64,000 nucleotides of DNA from Phocicoccus schoeneichii (GTDB lineage Bacteria; Bacillota; Bacilli; Staphylococcales; Salinicoccaceae). The notes beneath the pieces are model-generated. The model saw only the letters and a list, made by a program, of their open reading frames with translations. It had not been told where the DNA came from and searched no databases. Shown here one piece after another: positions 7,309-14,834 of this stretch. The translations under genes were made by a program, and so were the position numbers. The stretch covers positions 248,001-312,000 of the forward strand of contig NZ_BMDB01000001.1 of assembly GCF_014635565.1 (NCBI RefSeq), given 5' to 3'. Numbering within the stretch: position 1 is the stretch's first letter; every line of letters begins with the position of its first letter.

Positions 7309-9732
7309 ATGACGAAATCAATGTCTAGAAAAAATCAAAATAAGAATAAGAGGAGTAAGAAGTCATTATCTAAGCAAATCCTACTCTATGGAAGTCTTTT
7401 ATTTATTACATTTCTTGTAGTCGGTGCATTAATTTTTGCATACTTTGCTTCAACAGCTCCTGCTTTTAGTATGGAAAAGCTAAAAGACCCAGTTCCGTCT
7501 AGAGTGTTCGACCAAAATGATGAACTCGTAACAACCATATACCAAGGGGTAGAACGAGAATACATTAATATTGAAGACACACCTGAAATGGTGACAGATG
7601 CAGTACTTGCAGTAGAAGATAACAGATTCTATGAACACGGTGCGATTGACTTTAAACGTCTTGCATCAGCAGTTGTAAGTAACCTAACTAAAGGGTTTGG
7701 TTCACAAGGGGCAAGTACAATAACGCAACAGGTCGTAAAACGTGCCTTCCTTACTGAAGAAAAGACAATTAAAAGAAAAGCACAAGAAGCTTATCTATCA
7801 TACCGTTTAGAACAAGAATACTCTAAAGACGATATTTTAGAGATGTATTTAAATAAGATTTATTATTCAGATGGCATTTACGGAGTGAGAACTGCAAGTA
7901 TTTATTATTTCGATAAAGAACTTGAAGATCTTAATTTAAAAGAAGCAGCATATTTAGCAGGTCTCCCTAACCTACCGAACGTGTATAACTTATACATCGA
8001 CAAAGAGGCTGGAAATAACCGTGCAAACAGAGTATTAGAACTTATGCTTCACCACGGTCGTATTACAGAAGCCGAATATAACGAAGCAGTAAACATCGAC
8101 TTAGCAGATAACTTAGTTTCTAGAACAGAAGAAGAAAGAGCATCAGACAAGCCCAATGATCCTGAATACGCGTCTTATATTAATATGGTAAAACAGCAAT
8201 TAGCTCAGTCAGATGAACTTAGAAATACAGATGTATCAGAACTACTCGCGAGTGGAATTGATATTTACACAAATATGGACAAAGATGCACAAGAATATTT
8301 ACAAGGTGTTGTAGATAATCGTGATTATTTCTATAATGACAAGTTTAAGAGTGATGATTTTAACATCGCCTCTACAATTATTGATACAGAAACAGGTGCA
8401 TTAAGAGCAATTTCAGGTGGTCGTGATTACAGAGAAGTTCTAAAAGAAAATTTAGCAATCACTCAGCATAACGTTGGTTCAACAATGAAACCGATCTTAG
8501 CGTATGGTCCAGCAATTGAGAATTTAGATTGGCGTACAGACCAAACAATCAAAGATGAAAAAGAATATACACCTAAAGAATTCAGTGCGAACATCTATAA
8601 CTATGATAATCAGAATCACGGAACAGTAACGATTAGAGAATCATTACGACGAAGCTTTAACATACCGGCTGTTAAAACATTTGAAGAAGTACAAGAAGAA
8701 GCAGGTAAAAATGCTCCAGAAAAATTCGCAGAAGGTCTAGGCTTAGACTACGCTAAGAAGCAAGATGGAAACTATACACTGACATTCAACGACGTCCTTG
8801 GTGGTTATGAATCTAGATTTAGTCCGTTACAAATGGCACAAGCCTATGCAGCATTTGGGAATGGTGGAACGTTCAACGAAGCAGGCTCAGTAAGATATAT
8901 TATTGATTCAGAAGATGAAAGAATCGATTTTGATTATGAATCACATCAAGCAATGGATGACTCTACAGCATTTATGATTACAGATATGTTAAAAGGTACA
9001 TTTGAACCATGGGGTTCTGCCGATTACATTAAGATTCCAGGTTTAAACATTGCTGGTAAGACAGGTACTACATCATATTCAAATGAAACAGTTGACGAAT
9101 ACAATCTTCCAGATAATTCAGCGAAAGATGCTTGGATTATTGGATATACACCAGAATATACGGTGAGTATATGGACAGGATTTACACAGACTAAAAAAGA
9201 CGGTGAAACGTCATTCGTTGGATCAGACGAACACATAACACCACAATGGTTATTTAGAGATATCATGACGAAGATCAGTTCATTCAATGGCCAAGACTTT
9301 GAAATGCCAAGTTCAGTAGAACGTGTAAACGGAAATGAATTGGCGAAAAAAGGTCAATATGAAATTTTTAACCTAGGTCAAGGTAATGTAAATACACAGA
9401 CGAATACTTGGAATACACAGAACTCACAAAATTACCAATATAACCAAAACCAAAATAACTCAAATAACAACTCAAATACAAACAACACCGATGAAACTGA
9501 AAAGTCAGAAGAAAACACAGAATCAGAATCTAACAATAACTCTGGTTCAACCAATACAGAAGATAATTCAACTGACACAGAAGCAACTGAAGAAGAAGAG
9601 CCTGAGACTGAAACAGACAATAGCAATAACTCAGGAACAGAAAATAATGATGGATCATCAACAGACAACTCTAGTGATGAATCAAACACAGACAATTCTG
9701 GCTCAGACTCTGAATCAAATTCAGGAGAATAA
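7309..9732 (+). CDS. pbp2: Class A penicillin-binding protein (PBP2/PBP1 type)
   Basis: 807 aa, a bifunctional cell-wall enzyme. A basic cytoplasmic tail and one membrane anchor (about 23-50) precede the GT51 glycosyltransferase, which shows EDNRFYEH (catalytic Glu at 103), GASTITQQ and the KIYYSDGIYGV region. The transpeptidase has S391-T-M-K, S449-F-N and K584-T-G-T, all intact. The last 115 or so residues form a low-complexity tail rich in N, Q, S, T, E and D. The core is close to staphylococcal PBP2, and the tail makes it longer than the 727 aa of S. aureus PBP2. The Shine-Dalgarno AGAGGT supports ATG 7309. A strong terminator follows. Confidence 0.95.
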   Translation: MTKSMSRKNQNKNKRSKKSLSKQILLYGSLLFITFLVVGALIFAYFASTAPAFSMEKLKDPVPSRVFDQNDELVTTIYQGVEREYINIEDTPEMVTDAVLAVEDNRFYEHGAIDFKRLASAVVSNLTKGFGSQGASTITQQVVKRAFLTEEKTIKRKAQEAYLSYRLEQEYSKDDILEMYLNKIYYSDGIYGVRTASIYYFDKELEDLNLKEAAYLAGLPNLPNVYNLYIDKEAGNNRANRVLELMLHHGRITEAEYNEAVNIDLADNLVSRTEEERASDKPNDPEYASYINMVKQQLAQSDELRNTDVSELLASGIDIYTNMDKDAQEYLQGVVDNRDYFYNDKFKSDDFNIASTIIDTETGALRAISGGRDYREVLKENLAITQHNVGSTMKPILAYGPAIENLDWRTDQTIKDEKEYTPKEFSANIYNYDNQNHGTVTIRESLRRSFNIPAVKTFEEVQEEAGKNAPEKFAEGLGLDYAKKQDGNYTLTFNDVLGGYESRFSPLQMAQAYAAFGNGGTFNEAGSVRYIIDSEDERIDFDYESHQAMDDSTAFMITDMLKGTFEPWGSADYIKIPGLNIAGKTGTTSYSNETVDEYNLPDNSAKDAWIIGYTPEYTVSIWTGFTQTKKDGETSFVGSDEHITPQWLFRDIMTKISSFNGQDFEMPSSVERVNGNELAKKGQYEIFNLGQGNVNTQTNTWNTQNSQNYQYNQNQNNSNNNSNTNNTDETEKSEENTESESNNNSGSTNTEDNSTDTEATEEEEPETETDNSNNSGTENNDGSSTDNSSDESNTDNSGSDSESNSGE

Positions 9733-9798
9733 AAACATTTATGATAGAATATATATTAATATAGTGTGATTAATTTAACTTGTTAATAAAAACTTACG

Positions 9799-9838
9799 GC
9801 ATGTTTTCTAAATTAATTAGAAAACATGCTTTTTTTTT
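9799..9838 (+). terminator. Intrinsic terminator after the PBP gene
   Basis: A 13-bp perfect stem, GCATGTTTTCTAA with TTAGAAAACATGC and a 5-base loop, is followed by nine T. It ends the recU-pbp operon. Confidence 0.92.
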
Positions 9839-9903
9839 AAAAAATATTGTAATATTTAAATGTGTAATATATAAATATTAATATCTTTAGTAAAATCATA
9901 ACT

Positions 9904-10650
9904 CTACATTGCTGGTAACTCTGACTGAATTAGACAAGAAGTATGCCAATTACCTTTTACACAGACTTTTCTAGGTGGAACCCAACATGATAATGTCGCT
10001 ACACCTGCACAAAGTAAAAAGCCGGGCATTTGACTATAAATTGCAACTGCACCGCATATATATCCAAAGGCAGTATGGCAACTTGAACTATAATCTACTG
10101 TATTTGAAATATATTGTGTGCAATTGAAACACAGATATTCGGCCTCAGATGATGATTTTGATTTTTTTAGTTGGAGACTAATCTCGGCATCGATATCATT
10201 TTTATAATCAATGTAAAAATCTTCCTGTGAAACATCAAATTCTTCAATATAATTAGATGTAGTATTAATAATTTTAATAATACCTTCTTTATATAGTGAG
10301 CTATTGTCCACTATATAACTATTAATTTTATTTGTTAAATTGTCTTCTGTAAAAACTAGATATGATATTTCATTTACAATATTATCGGGATTATAATTAT
10401 ACTCAATCTCATATCTAATTATTTTACCAACTACTTCTTTTTTATTTGAATCATAAATATTTTCAATAGTCTCAGGCTCTCCATCAATCATAATCTTCTC
10501 ATATTCTTTGTAGGTTTCTGACAATTTTATTAACTCGTTAAAGTCACCTAAATTACCGCTTTCAACATTAGCTAAACTGACTGGGGTAGAAACAGTTATG
10601 ATTATCGTTAAATACAAGGCAGACAGTGCAACAAAAAATTTGCTTTTCAT
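9904..10650 (-). CDS. Secreted eight-cysteine protein, halocin C8-like bacteriocin precursor candidate
   Basis: 248 aa. A Sec signal peptide (basic MKSK, hydrophobic 5-22, likely cleavage after VSLA at about 27) leads into a cysteine-free, charged middle region (about 30-170). The last 75 residues contain all eight cysteines (174, 177, 191, 199, 214, 222, 230, 239) in a glycine- and alanine-rich hydrophobic setting. The order CxxC, then C, then YICGA, LLCAG and SCWV resembles, from memory, the mature part of halocin C8 (76 residues), which is also released from a long precursor whose N-terminal part is the immunity protein. Shine-Dalgarno AAGGAGAGG. The gene is AT-rich and interrupts the otherwise conserved pbp-nth order, suggesting acquisition. 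Bacteriocin function is inferred; another secreted Cys-rich protein is possible. Confidence 0.6.
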   Translation of the reverse strand: MKSKFFVALSALYLTIIITVSTPVSLANVESGNLGDFNELIKLSETYKEYEKIMIDGEPETIENIYDSNKKEVVGKIIRYEIEYNYNPDNIVNEISYLVFTEDNLTNKINSYIVDNSSLYKEGIIKIINTTSNYIEEFDVSQEDFYIDYKNDIDAEISLQLKKSKSSSEAEYLCFNCTQYISNTVDYSSSCHTAFGYICGAVAIYSQMPGFLLCAGVATLSCWVPPRKVCVKGNWHTSCLIQSELPAM

Positions 10651-10724
10651 AAAACCTCTCCTTATACTATAAATTAATAATCAATACCCATTTTATTAAT
10701 AAATAAAACATAAGGAGTATATTT

Positions 10725-10961
10725 ATGGACAAGTATGTATTAGGTGTTTTGCTAGGAGCCATCTACAGCATTTTATTCGTAACCATGATTTATTTAGAAG
10801 TAAATATTTTCATTATACTATTATGTGCAGCGATAACTATGTTCTTCATTTTAAGGATTTTAGAAAGAAAAGTGAAAGATGAAGACAAATCATTCTTCAA
10901 GCTGAGCTTTATCATTGTTAGTGGTATAATATTTGTAATTTTTTATTTAATTAACTTCTAG
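10725..10961 (+). CDS. Small three-helix membrane protein next to the Cys-rich protein gene
   Basis: 78 aa. Three hydrophobic segments are visible at about 4-23, 27-45 and 60-77, with a charged loop ERKVKDEDKS between the second and third. I do not recognise the family. AAGGAG lies seven bases before the ATG, so it is likely translated. It is divergent from the secreted eight-cysteine gene across a 74-base AT-rich spacer that must hold both promoters. Small polytopic membrane proteins next to bacteriocin genes are often immunity proteins; here that is only a positional inference. Confidence 0.6.
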   Translation: MDKYVLGVLLGAIYSILFVTMIYLEVNIFIILLCAAITMFFILRILERKVKDEDKSFFKLSFIIVSGIIFVIFYLINF

Positions 10962-10963
10962 TA

Positions 10964-10994
10964 CAAAAAAGGAACCTGATTGGTTCAGGTTCCT
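10964..10994 (-). terminator. Intrinsic terminator after nth
   Basis: The stem AGGAACCTGA/TCAGGTTCCT is followed on the minus strand by six T. The nth stop codon lies in the base of the stem. It ends the large dnaD-nth operon and separates it from the accessory island. Confidence 0.88.
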
Positions 10995-11655
10995 ATTTCA
11001 ACTTACGTTCTTCAGCGCGTTTTCTCTTTTGCCCTTCCCTACACATATATAACAGTGGGCATGTGTCACATTTCGGATTTCTTGCTAAACAGTGATATCT
11101 TCCAAAGAAAATTAATTGATGATGCGCGACACTCCATCTGTCTTCTGGAATTTTTCTCATCAACGTTTCTTCTACTTGGAGTACACTGTCTTTATATCTC
11201 GCAATTCCAAGTCTCTTAGCCACACGTTCAACGTGGGTATCTACTGCAATTCTTGGTGTATTAAATGCAACCGATAAAACCACGTTTGCTGTTTTTCTTC
11301 CTACACCAGCGAGTGTTATGAGATCATCGTAGTTCGTTGGTACTTCTCCATCGAACTTATCGATTAAATCTCTACACAATTTTTGAATGTTTTTAGCTTT
11401 GTTTCTGTATAGACCAATAATCTTAATATCATCTTGCAACTCTTCAAGAGGCACACTCAAATAGTCTTCAGGTGTTTTATATTTTTTAAATAAAGTATCT
11501 GTCACCCTATTCACCATAACATCTGTTGCTTGAGCGGATAACAATACCGCAATTGTCAGCTCGAACGAATTTGAATAATTGAGTTCTGCTTCAGCATCAG
11601 GGAACATGTATGCAATAACATCGAGTGCCTCAATCGTTCTCTTTTTACTTAACAT
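10993..11655 (-). CDS. nth: Endonuclease III (DNA glycosylase/AP lyase)
   Basis: 220 aa. Nth removes oxidised pyrimidines in base excision repair. The helix-hairpin-helix LAGVGRKTANV is at 115-125 with the catalytic Lys at 121, and the catalytic Asp is in VDTHVERV at 139. The C-terminal [4Fe-4S] ligands C189-x6-C196-x2-C199-x5-C205 are complete. The start directly abuts the dnaD stop (dnaD-nth order as in Bacillus and Staphylococcus), which indicates one transcript. The ypoC gene that follows nth in Bacillus is absent. Confidence 0.96.
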   Translation of the reverse strand: MLSKKRTIEALDVIAYMFPDAEAELNYSNSFELTIAVLLSAQATDVMVNRVTDTLFKKYKTPEDYLSVPLEELQDDIKIIGLYRNKAKNIQKLCRDLIDKFDGEVPTNYDDLITLAGVGRKTANVVLSVAFNTPRIAVDTHVERVAKRLGIARYKDSVLQVEETLMRKIPEDRWSVAHHQLIFFGRYHCLARNPKCDTCPLLYMCREGQKRKRAEERKLK

Positions 11656-12252
11656 TTATGATTCTCCATCCAACCAATTTTTAGGTTTTAGATAATTATC
11701 TTTAACTTCTTTTCTCTTTAATGTACTTAAAATGCGTTCAACGTATTGAAGTGAAGTGACATCATTTTTAAAGGCCATATCTACGCCTTGTTTAATCGTT
11801 TCAGTATCATAGTTATCTGTACTAATCCATTCGCTTATACGTTCAAATTCAGCTGGTGTCAGTGCTCGCCCATAAAGACTTTCGATATATTGAAATACTT
11901 CACTGATATCTTCTTTACTTCTGTTCTTAGGTTTCGTAACAGGAGTGATAAATTGTGTGAGTTTCTGATAGAGTGTATCAAATGTATACATTTCAACCCA
12001 TTTGTTGTCTATTTCCTTAGTTTCAATACCTACTAAGTCTAACTGAATTAAATCTTGGATAATGCTGATGACTTCTTGTTTCCTCATTGTTGTACCACTG
12101 ATTAAAGAATCAAATCCAGCAAATTTTTCATTCTCTTTTTCAATTAAACGCAGCAATACAATAAGTGATTTTTCATCTAAATTAAGATCAGCATAATGGT
12201 CAAAAAGAATTTTATTTACAGGGATTTGAATATACTTAATATAATTGTCCAT
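11656..12252 (-). CDS. dnaD: DNA replication initiation protein DnaD
   Basis: 198 aa. DnaD is a DNA-remodelling primosome protein that helps load the replicative helicase at oriC and at restarting forks. An N-terminal winged-helix oligomerisation domain (about 1-105, including FDSLISGTTMRKQEVISII) is followed by the DDBH2 domain (about 115-190, ending LQYVERILSTL). The position between asnS and nth is diagnostic. GGAGG lies six bases before the ATG. An inverted repeat separates it from asnS. Confidence 0.92.
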   Translation of the reverse strand: MDNYIKYIQIPVNKILFDHYADLNLDEKSLIVLLRLIEKENEKFAGFDSLISGTTMRKQEVISIIQDLIQLDLVGIETKEIDNKWVEMYTFDTLYQKLTQFITPVTKPKNRSKEDISEVFQYIESLYGRALTPAEFERISEWISTDNYDTETIKQGVDMAFKNDVTSLQYVERILSTLKRKEVKDNYLKPKNWLDGES

Positions 12253-12266
12253 AATGCCTCCTATAA

Positions 12267-12300
12267 ATAAAGAGATATTAGTGAACTAATATCTCTTTAT
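12267..12300 (-). terminator. Hairpin between asnS and dnaD
   Basis: A perfect 15-bp inverted repeat (ATAAAGAGATATTAG, loop TGAA on the plus strand) fills the gap. The downstream minus strand is only moderately T-rich (TTTATTTATAG), so it may be a leaky terminator or an RNA-stability or processing site that lowers dnaD-nth expression relative to asnS. Confidence 0.6.
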
Positions 12301-12310
12301 CATGTATATC

Positions 12311-13600
12311 TTATGGTTCTAATCTGTTTAATAATCTTGGGAATGGAGCTGTTTCTCTAACGTGTTTCACTCCAGATAACCAAGCAACAGTTCTTTCAAG
12401 TCCAAGACCGAATCCTGAATGTGGAACTGAACCGTAACGACGAAGGTCTAAGTACCACTGGTACGTGTCTTCATCCATATTTAACTCTTTAATGCGTTCT
12501 AATAATGCATCGTAGTCAGAAGTACGTTCAGATCCACCAATTACTTCACCGTATCCTTCTGGTGCGATTAGGTCTGCACATAATACAGTTCTCGGGTCTT
12601 CTGGGTTTTCTTTCATGTAGAATGATTTGATTGCTTTTGGATAATTCACGATGAATACAGGTTTGTCAAAATGGTTTGCGATTGCCGTTTCATGCGGTGC
12701 ACCAAAGTCATCGCCCCACTCGATATCGTCAAATCCTTCTTTCAGTAAGAAATCAATTGCTTCCGTATATGAAATTCTAGGGAATGGCGCTTTAATTTTT
12801 TCTAAAGCAGTGACATCTCTATCTAATGCTTCAAGATCTAATTTACAGTGTTCTAAAACATTCTCAGAAAGGTATTGTACGTATTGTTCTTGAAGTTTTA
12901 AGCTATCTTCGTGATCATAGAAAGCCATCTCAGGTTCGATCATCCAGAATTCAATTAAGTGACGTCTTGTTTTAGATTTTTCTGCTCTAAACGTTGGACC
13001 AAATGTAAATACTTTCCCATGAGCCATTGCTGCTGCTTCTGCATGCAGTTGACCACTTTGTGAGAGATATGCATCCTCATCAAAGTATTTTGTGTGGAAG
13101 AGCTCTGTAGTCCCTTCTGCAGAACTTGCAGTAAGAATCGGCGTATCAATCTTTTTGAATCCATGTTCAAAGAAGAAATCATATGTGGACTTAATGATTT
13201 GGTTTCGAATGCTCATTACAGCATGTTGTTTTTTAGAACGTAACCATAAATGACGATGATCTAGTAAGAATTCAGGACCATGTTCTTTAGGTGTAATTGG
13301 ATAACCTTCTGCTGCTTGAATTACTTCAATGCCTGTGACTTCCATTTCATAGCCAAAGCTTGAACGTCCATCTTCTTTGATTATACCAGTCACATACATA
13401 GATGTTTCTTGTGTTAAGTGTTTAGCAGTTTCAAATAAGTCTTCGTCGTTTGCTTTAACGACTACCCCTTGCATAAATCCTGTTCCGTCTCTGAGTTGAA
13501 GGAATTGAATCTTTCCGCTACCTCTTTTTTGGAGTAACCAGCAACCAATTGTAACAGTTTCTCCATTATATTTTGGTGCTTCATTGATCGTAATCTTCAT
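12311..13600 (-). CDS. asnS: Asparaginyl-tRNA synthetase
   Basis: 429 aa, class II aminoacyl-tRNA synthetase charging tRNA-Asn. The N-terminal OB-fold anticodon-binding domain ([26 protein letters not shown], about 16-41) is followed by the catalytic domain with motif 2 in [28 protein letters not shown] and motif 3 [13 protein letters not shown] near the C terminus. The length is normal. No T-box leader is seen. It lies 10 bases downstream of aspB, which makes oxaloacetate-derived aspartate, and is probably co-transcribed with it. Confidence 0.96.
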   Translation of the reverse strand: MKITINEAPKYNGETVTIGCWLLQKRGSGKIQFLQLRDGTGFMQGVVVKANDEDLFETAKHLTQETSMYVTGIIKEDGRSSFGYEMEVTGIEVIQAAEGYPITPKEHGPEFLLDHRHLWLRSKKQHAVMSIRNQIIKSTYDFFFEHGFKKIDTPILTASSAEGTTELFHTKYFDEDAYLSQSGQLHAEAAAMAHGKVFTFGPTFRAEKSKTRRHLIEFWMIEPEMAFYDHEDSLKLQEQYVQYLSENVLEHCKLDLEALDRDVTALEKIKAPFPRISYTEAIDFLLKEGFDDIEWGDDFGAPHETAIANHFDKPVFIVNYPKAIKSFYMKENPEDPRTVLCADLIAPEGYGEVIGGSERTSDYDALLERIKELNMDEDTYQWYLDLRRYGSVPHSGFGLGLERTVAWLSGVKHVRETAPFPRLLNRLEP

Positions 13601-13610
13601 GAAATAAATC

Positions 13611-14804
13611 CTACTTTCGTGTGTTTTCTAATTTTTCTTTAATAAATGATTTTAAGCGATCCATCGCCTCATTGAGCGTGTCTTCATCAACTGCATAACT
13701 CAGTCTTAGGTTATCAGGATAACCAAATGCTGAACCTGGAACGAGTGCAACATGTTTTTCACTAAGAATTGCTTTGACGAAATCATCCACAGTATTAAAC
13801 CCACACTTCTCTGCTGTTTCCTTAAAATATGGGAAAAGATAAAATGCACCTTCAGGTTTAATACACGTTACATAAGGTAATTCTACCATTTTTTGATAGG
13901 CATTATCGCGTCTTTTTTTGAATAATTGATTATATTCTTCTAAAAATGTGTGGTCCATATCGTATGCTCTAACTGCTGCGTATTGTGCTGGCGTTGAAAC
14001 ATTGGATACGAGTTGACTTTGAAGTTTTGTAATCGCACTAATCACTTCAGAATCACCACATGCGTAACCGACTCTCCAACCTGTCATTGCGTGTGATTTA
14101 CTCACACCATTGATGACTATTGTGTTCTTCTTCATTGTTTCAGAAATCGATGCAAGTGAAATATGTTCACCATCATAAACTAGGACTTCATAGATTTCAT
14201 CTGCAATGACCATGATGTCTTTGTCATCTAAATAATCAGCAAGTGCTTGCAACTCTTCTAAAGTATAGACTGAACCTGTTGGGTTATTTGGTGAATTGAG
14301 AACGAGAATCTTCGTTTTTTCTGTAACAACTTCGTCTAATATCTCAGGTGTTAATTTATATGCCGTATCCGCTGTTGTATGTGCAATAACAGGCACGCCT
14401 TCAGCGAGTTTGACTTGTTCTGTGTATGACACCCAATAAGGATCAGGAACAACTACCTCATCGCCTGGGTCTAATAGAGCCATGAATAGATTGTATAAGA
14501 CTTGTTTCGCACCCGCACCTACAAAAATTTCATTTAATTCGTAGTCAAGACCATTGTCTCTTTTCATTTTTTCTTGAATCCTTTGTTTAAATTCAGGAAG
14601 TCCATCTGTAGCAACATATTTTGTTTTGCCTTGTTCAGCCATAAGACTCGCGTAATCAATAACTTCTTTTGGAGTCGTAAAATCTGGCTCACCGACAGAG
14701 AGACTGATGACATCTATTCCATCTTGTCTCAATTGTCTTGCAAGGTTTGTGATTTCGACTGTTTGGCTTCTTGATAGTGATTTAATTCTTTTAGAAATTT
14801 GCAA
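13611..14804 (-). CDS. aspB: Aspartate aminotransferase (PLP fold type I)
   Basis: 397 aa. Transfers the amino group between aspartate/2-oxoglutarate and oxaloacetate/glutamate. Family residues: VGEPDFTTP near 39, NSPNNPTG with the PLP-contacting Asn near 170, IADEIYE, and the Schiff-base Lys in [15 protein letters not shown] (about residue 235). The frame extends to GTG 14813, but that GTG is part of the Shine-Dalgarno GGAGGTG. TTG at 14804 gives MQISKRI, equivalent to the Bacillus AspB N terminus. Just upstream of asnS, as in Bacillus. Confidence 0.93.
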   Translation of the reverse strand: MQISKRIKSLSRSQTVEITNLARQLRQDGIDVISLSVGEPDFTTPKEVIDYASLMAEQGKTKYVATDGLPEFKQRIQEKMKRDNGLDYELNEIFVGAGAKQVLYNLFMALLDPGDEVVVPDPYWVSYTEQVKLAEGVPVIAHTTADTAYKLTPEILDEVVTEKTKILVLNSPNNPTGSVYTLEELQALADYLDDKDIMVIADEIYEVLVYDGEHISLASISETMKKNTIVINGVSKSHAMTGWRVGYACGDSEVISAITKLQSQLVSNVSTPAQYAAVRAYDMDHTFLEEYNQLFKKRRDNAYQKMVELPYVTCIKPEGAFYLFPYFKETAEKCGFNTVDDFVKAILSEKHVALVPGSAFGYPDNLRLSYAVDEDTLNEAMDRLKSFIKEKLENTRK

Positions 14805-14834
14805 ACAAGCCACCTCCGTTTCGTATTTACTTAA

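Noticed and set aside
9491-9769. 92-aa plus-strand frame (and an 87-aa minus-strand frame 9432-9695)
   Set aside because: Both are out-of-frame readings of the repetitive tail of the PBP gene.
9841-9856. A/T-only inverted repeat AAATATT-GT-AATATTT downstream of the Cys-rich gene
   Set aside because: Expected by chance in such AT-rich sequence; too weak to call a terminator.
10980-11219. 79-aa plus-strand frame just after the small membrane protein gene
   Set aside because: Antisense to nth, and it begins in the nth terminator; no ribosome site.
12250-14830. Possible T-box upstream of asnS
   Set aside because: No leader of sufficient length exists: asnS is 10 bases after aspB, and aspB 30 bases after dinG.
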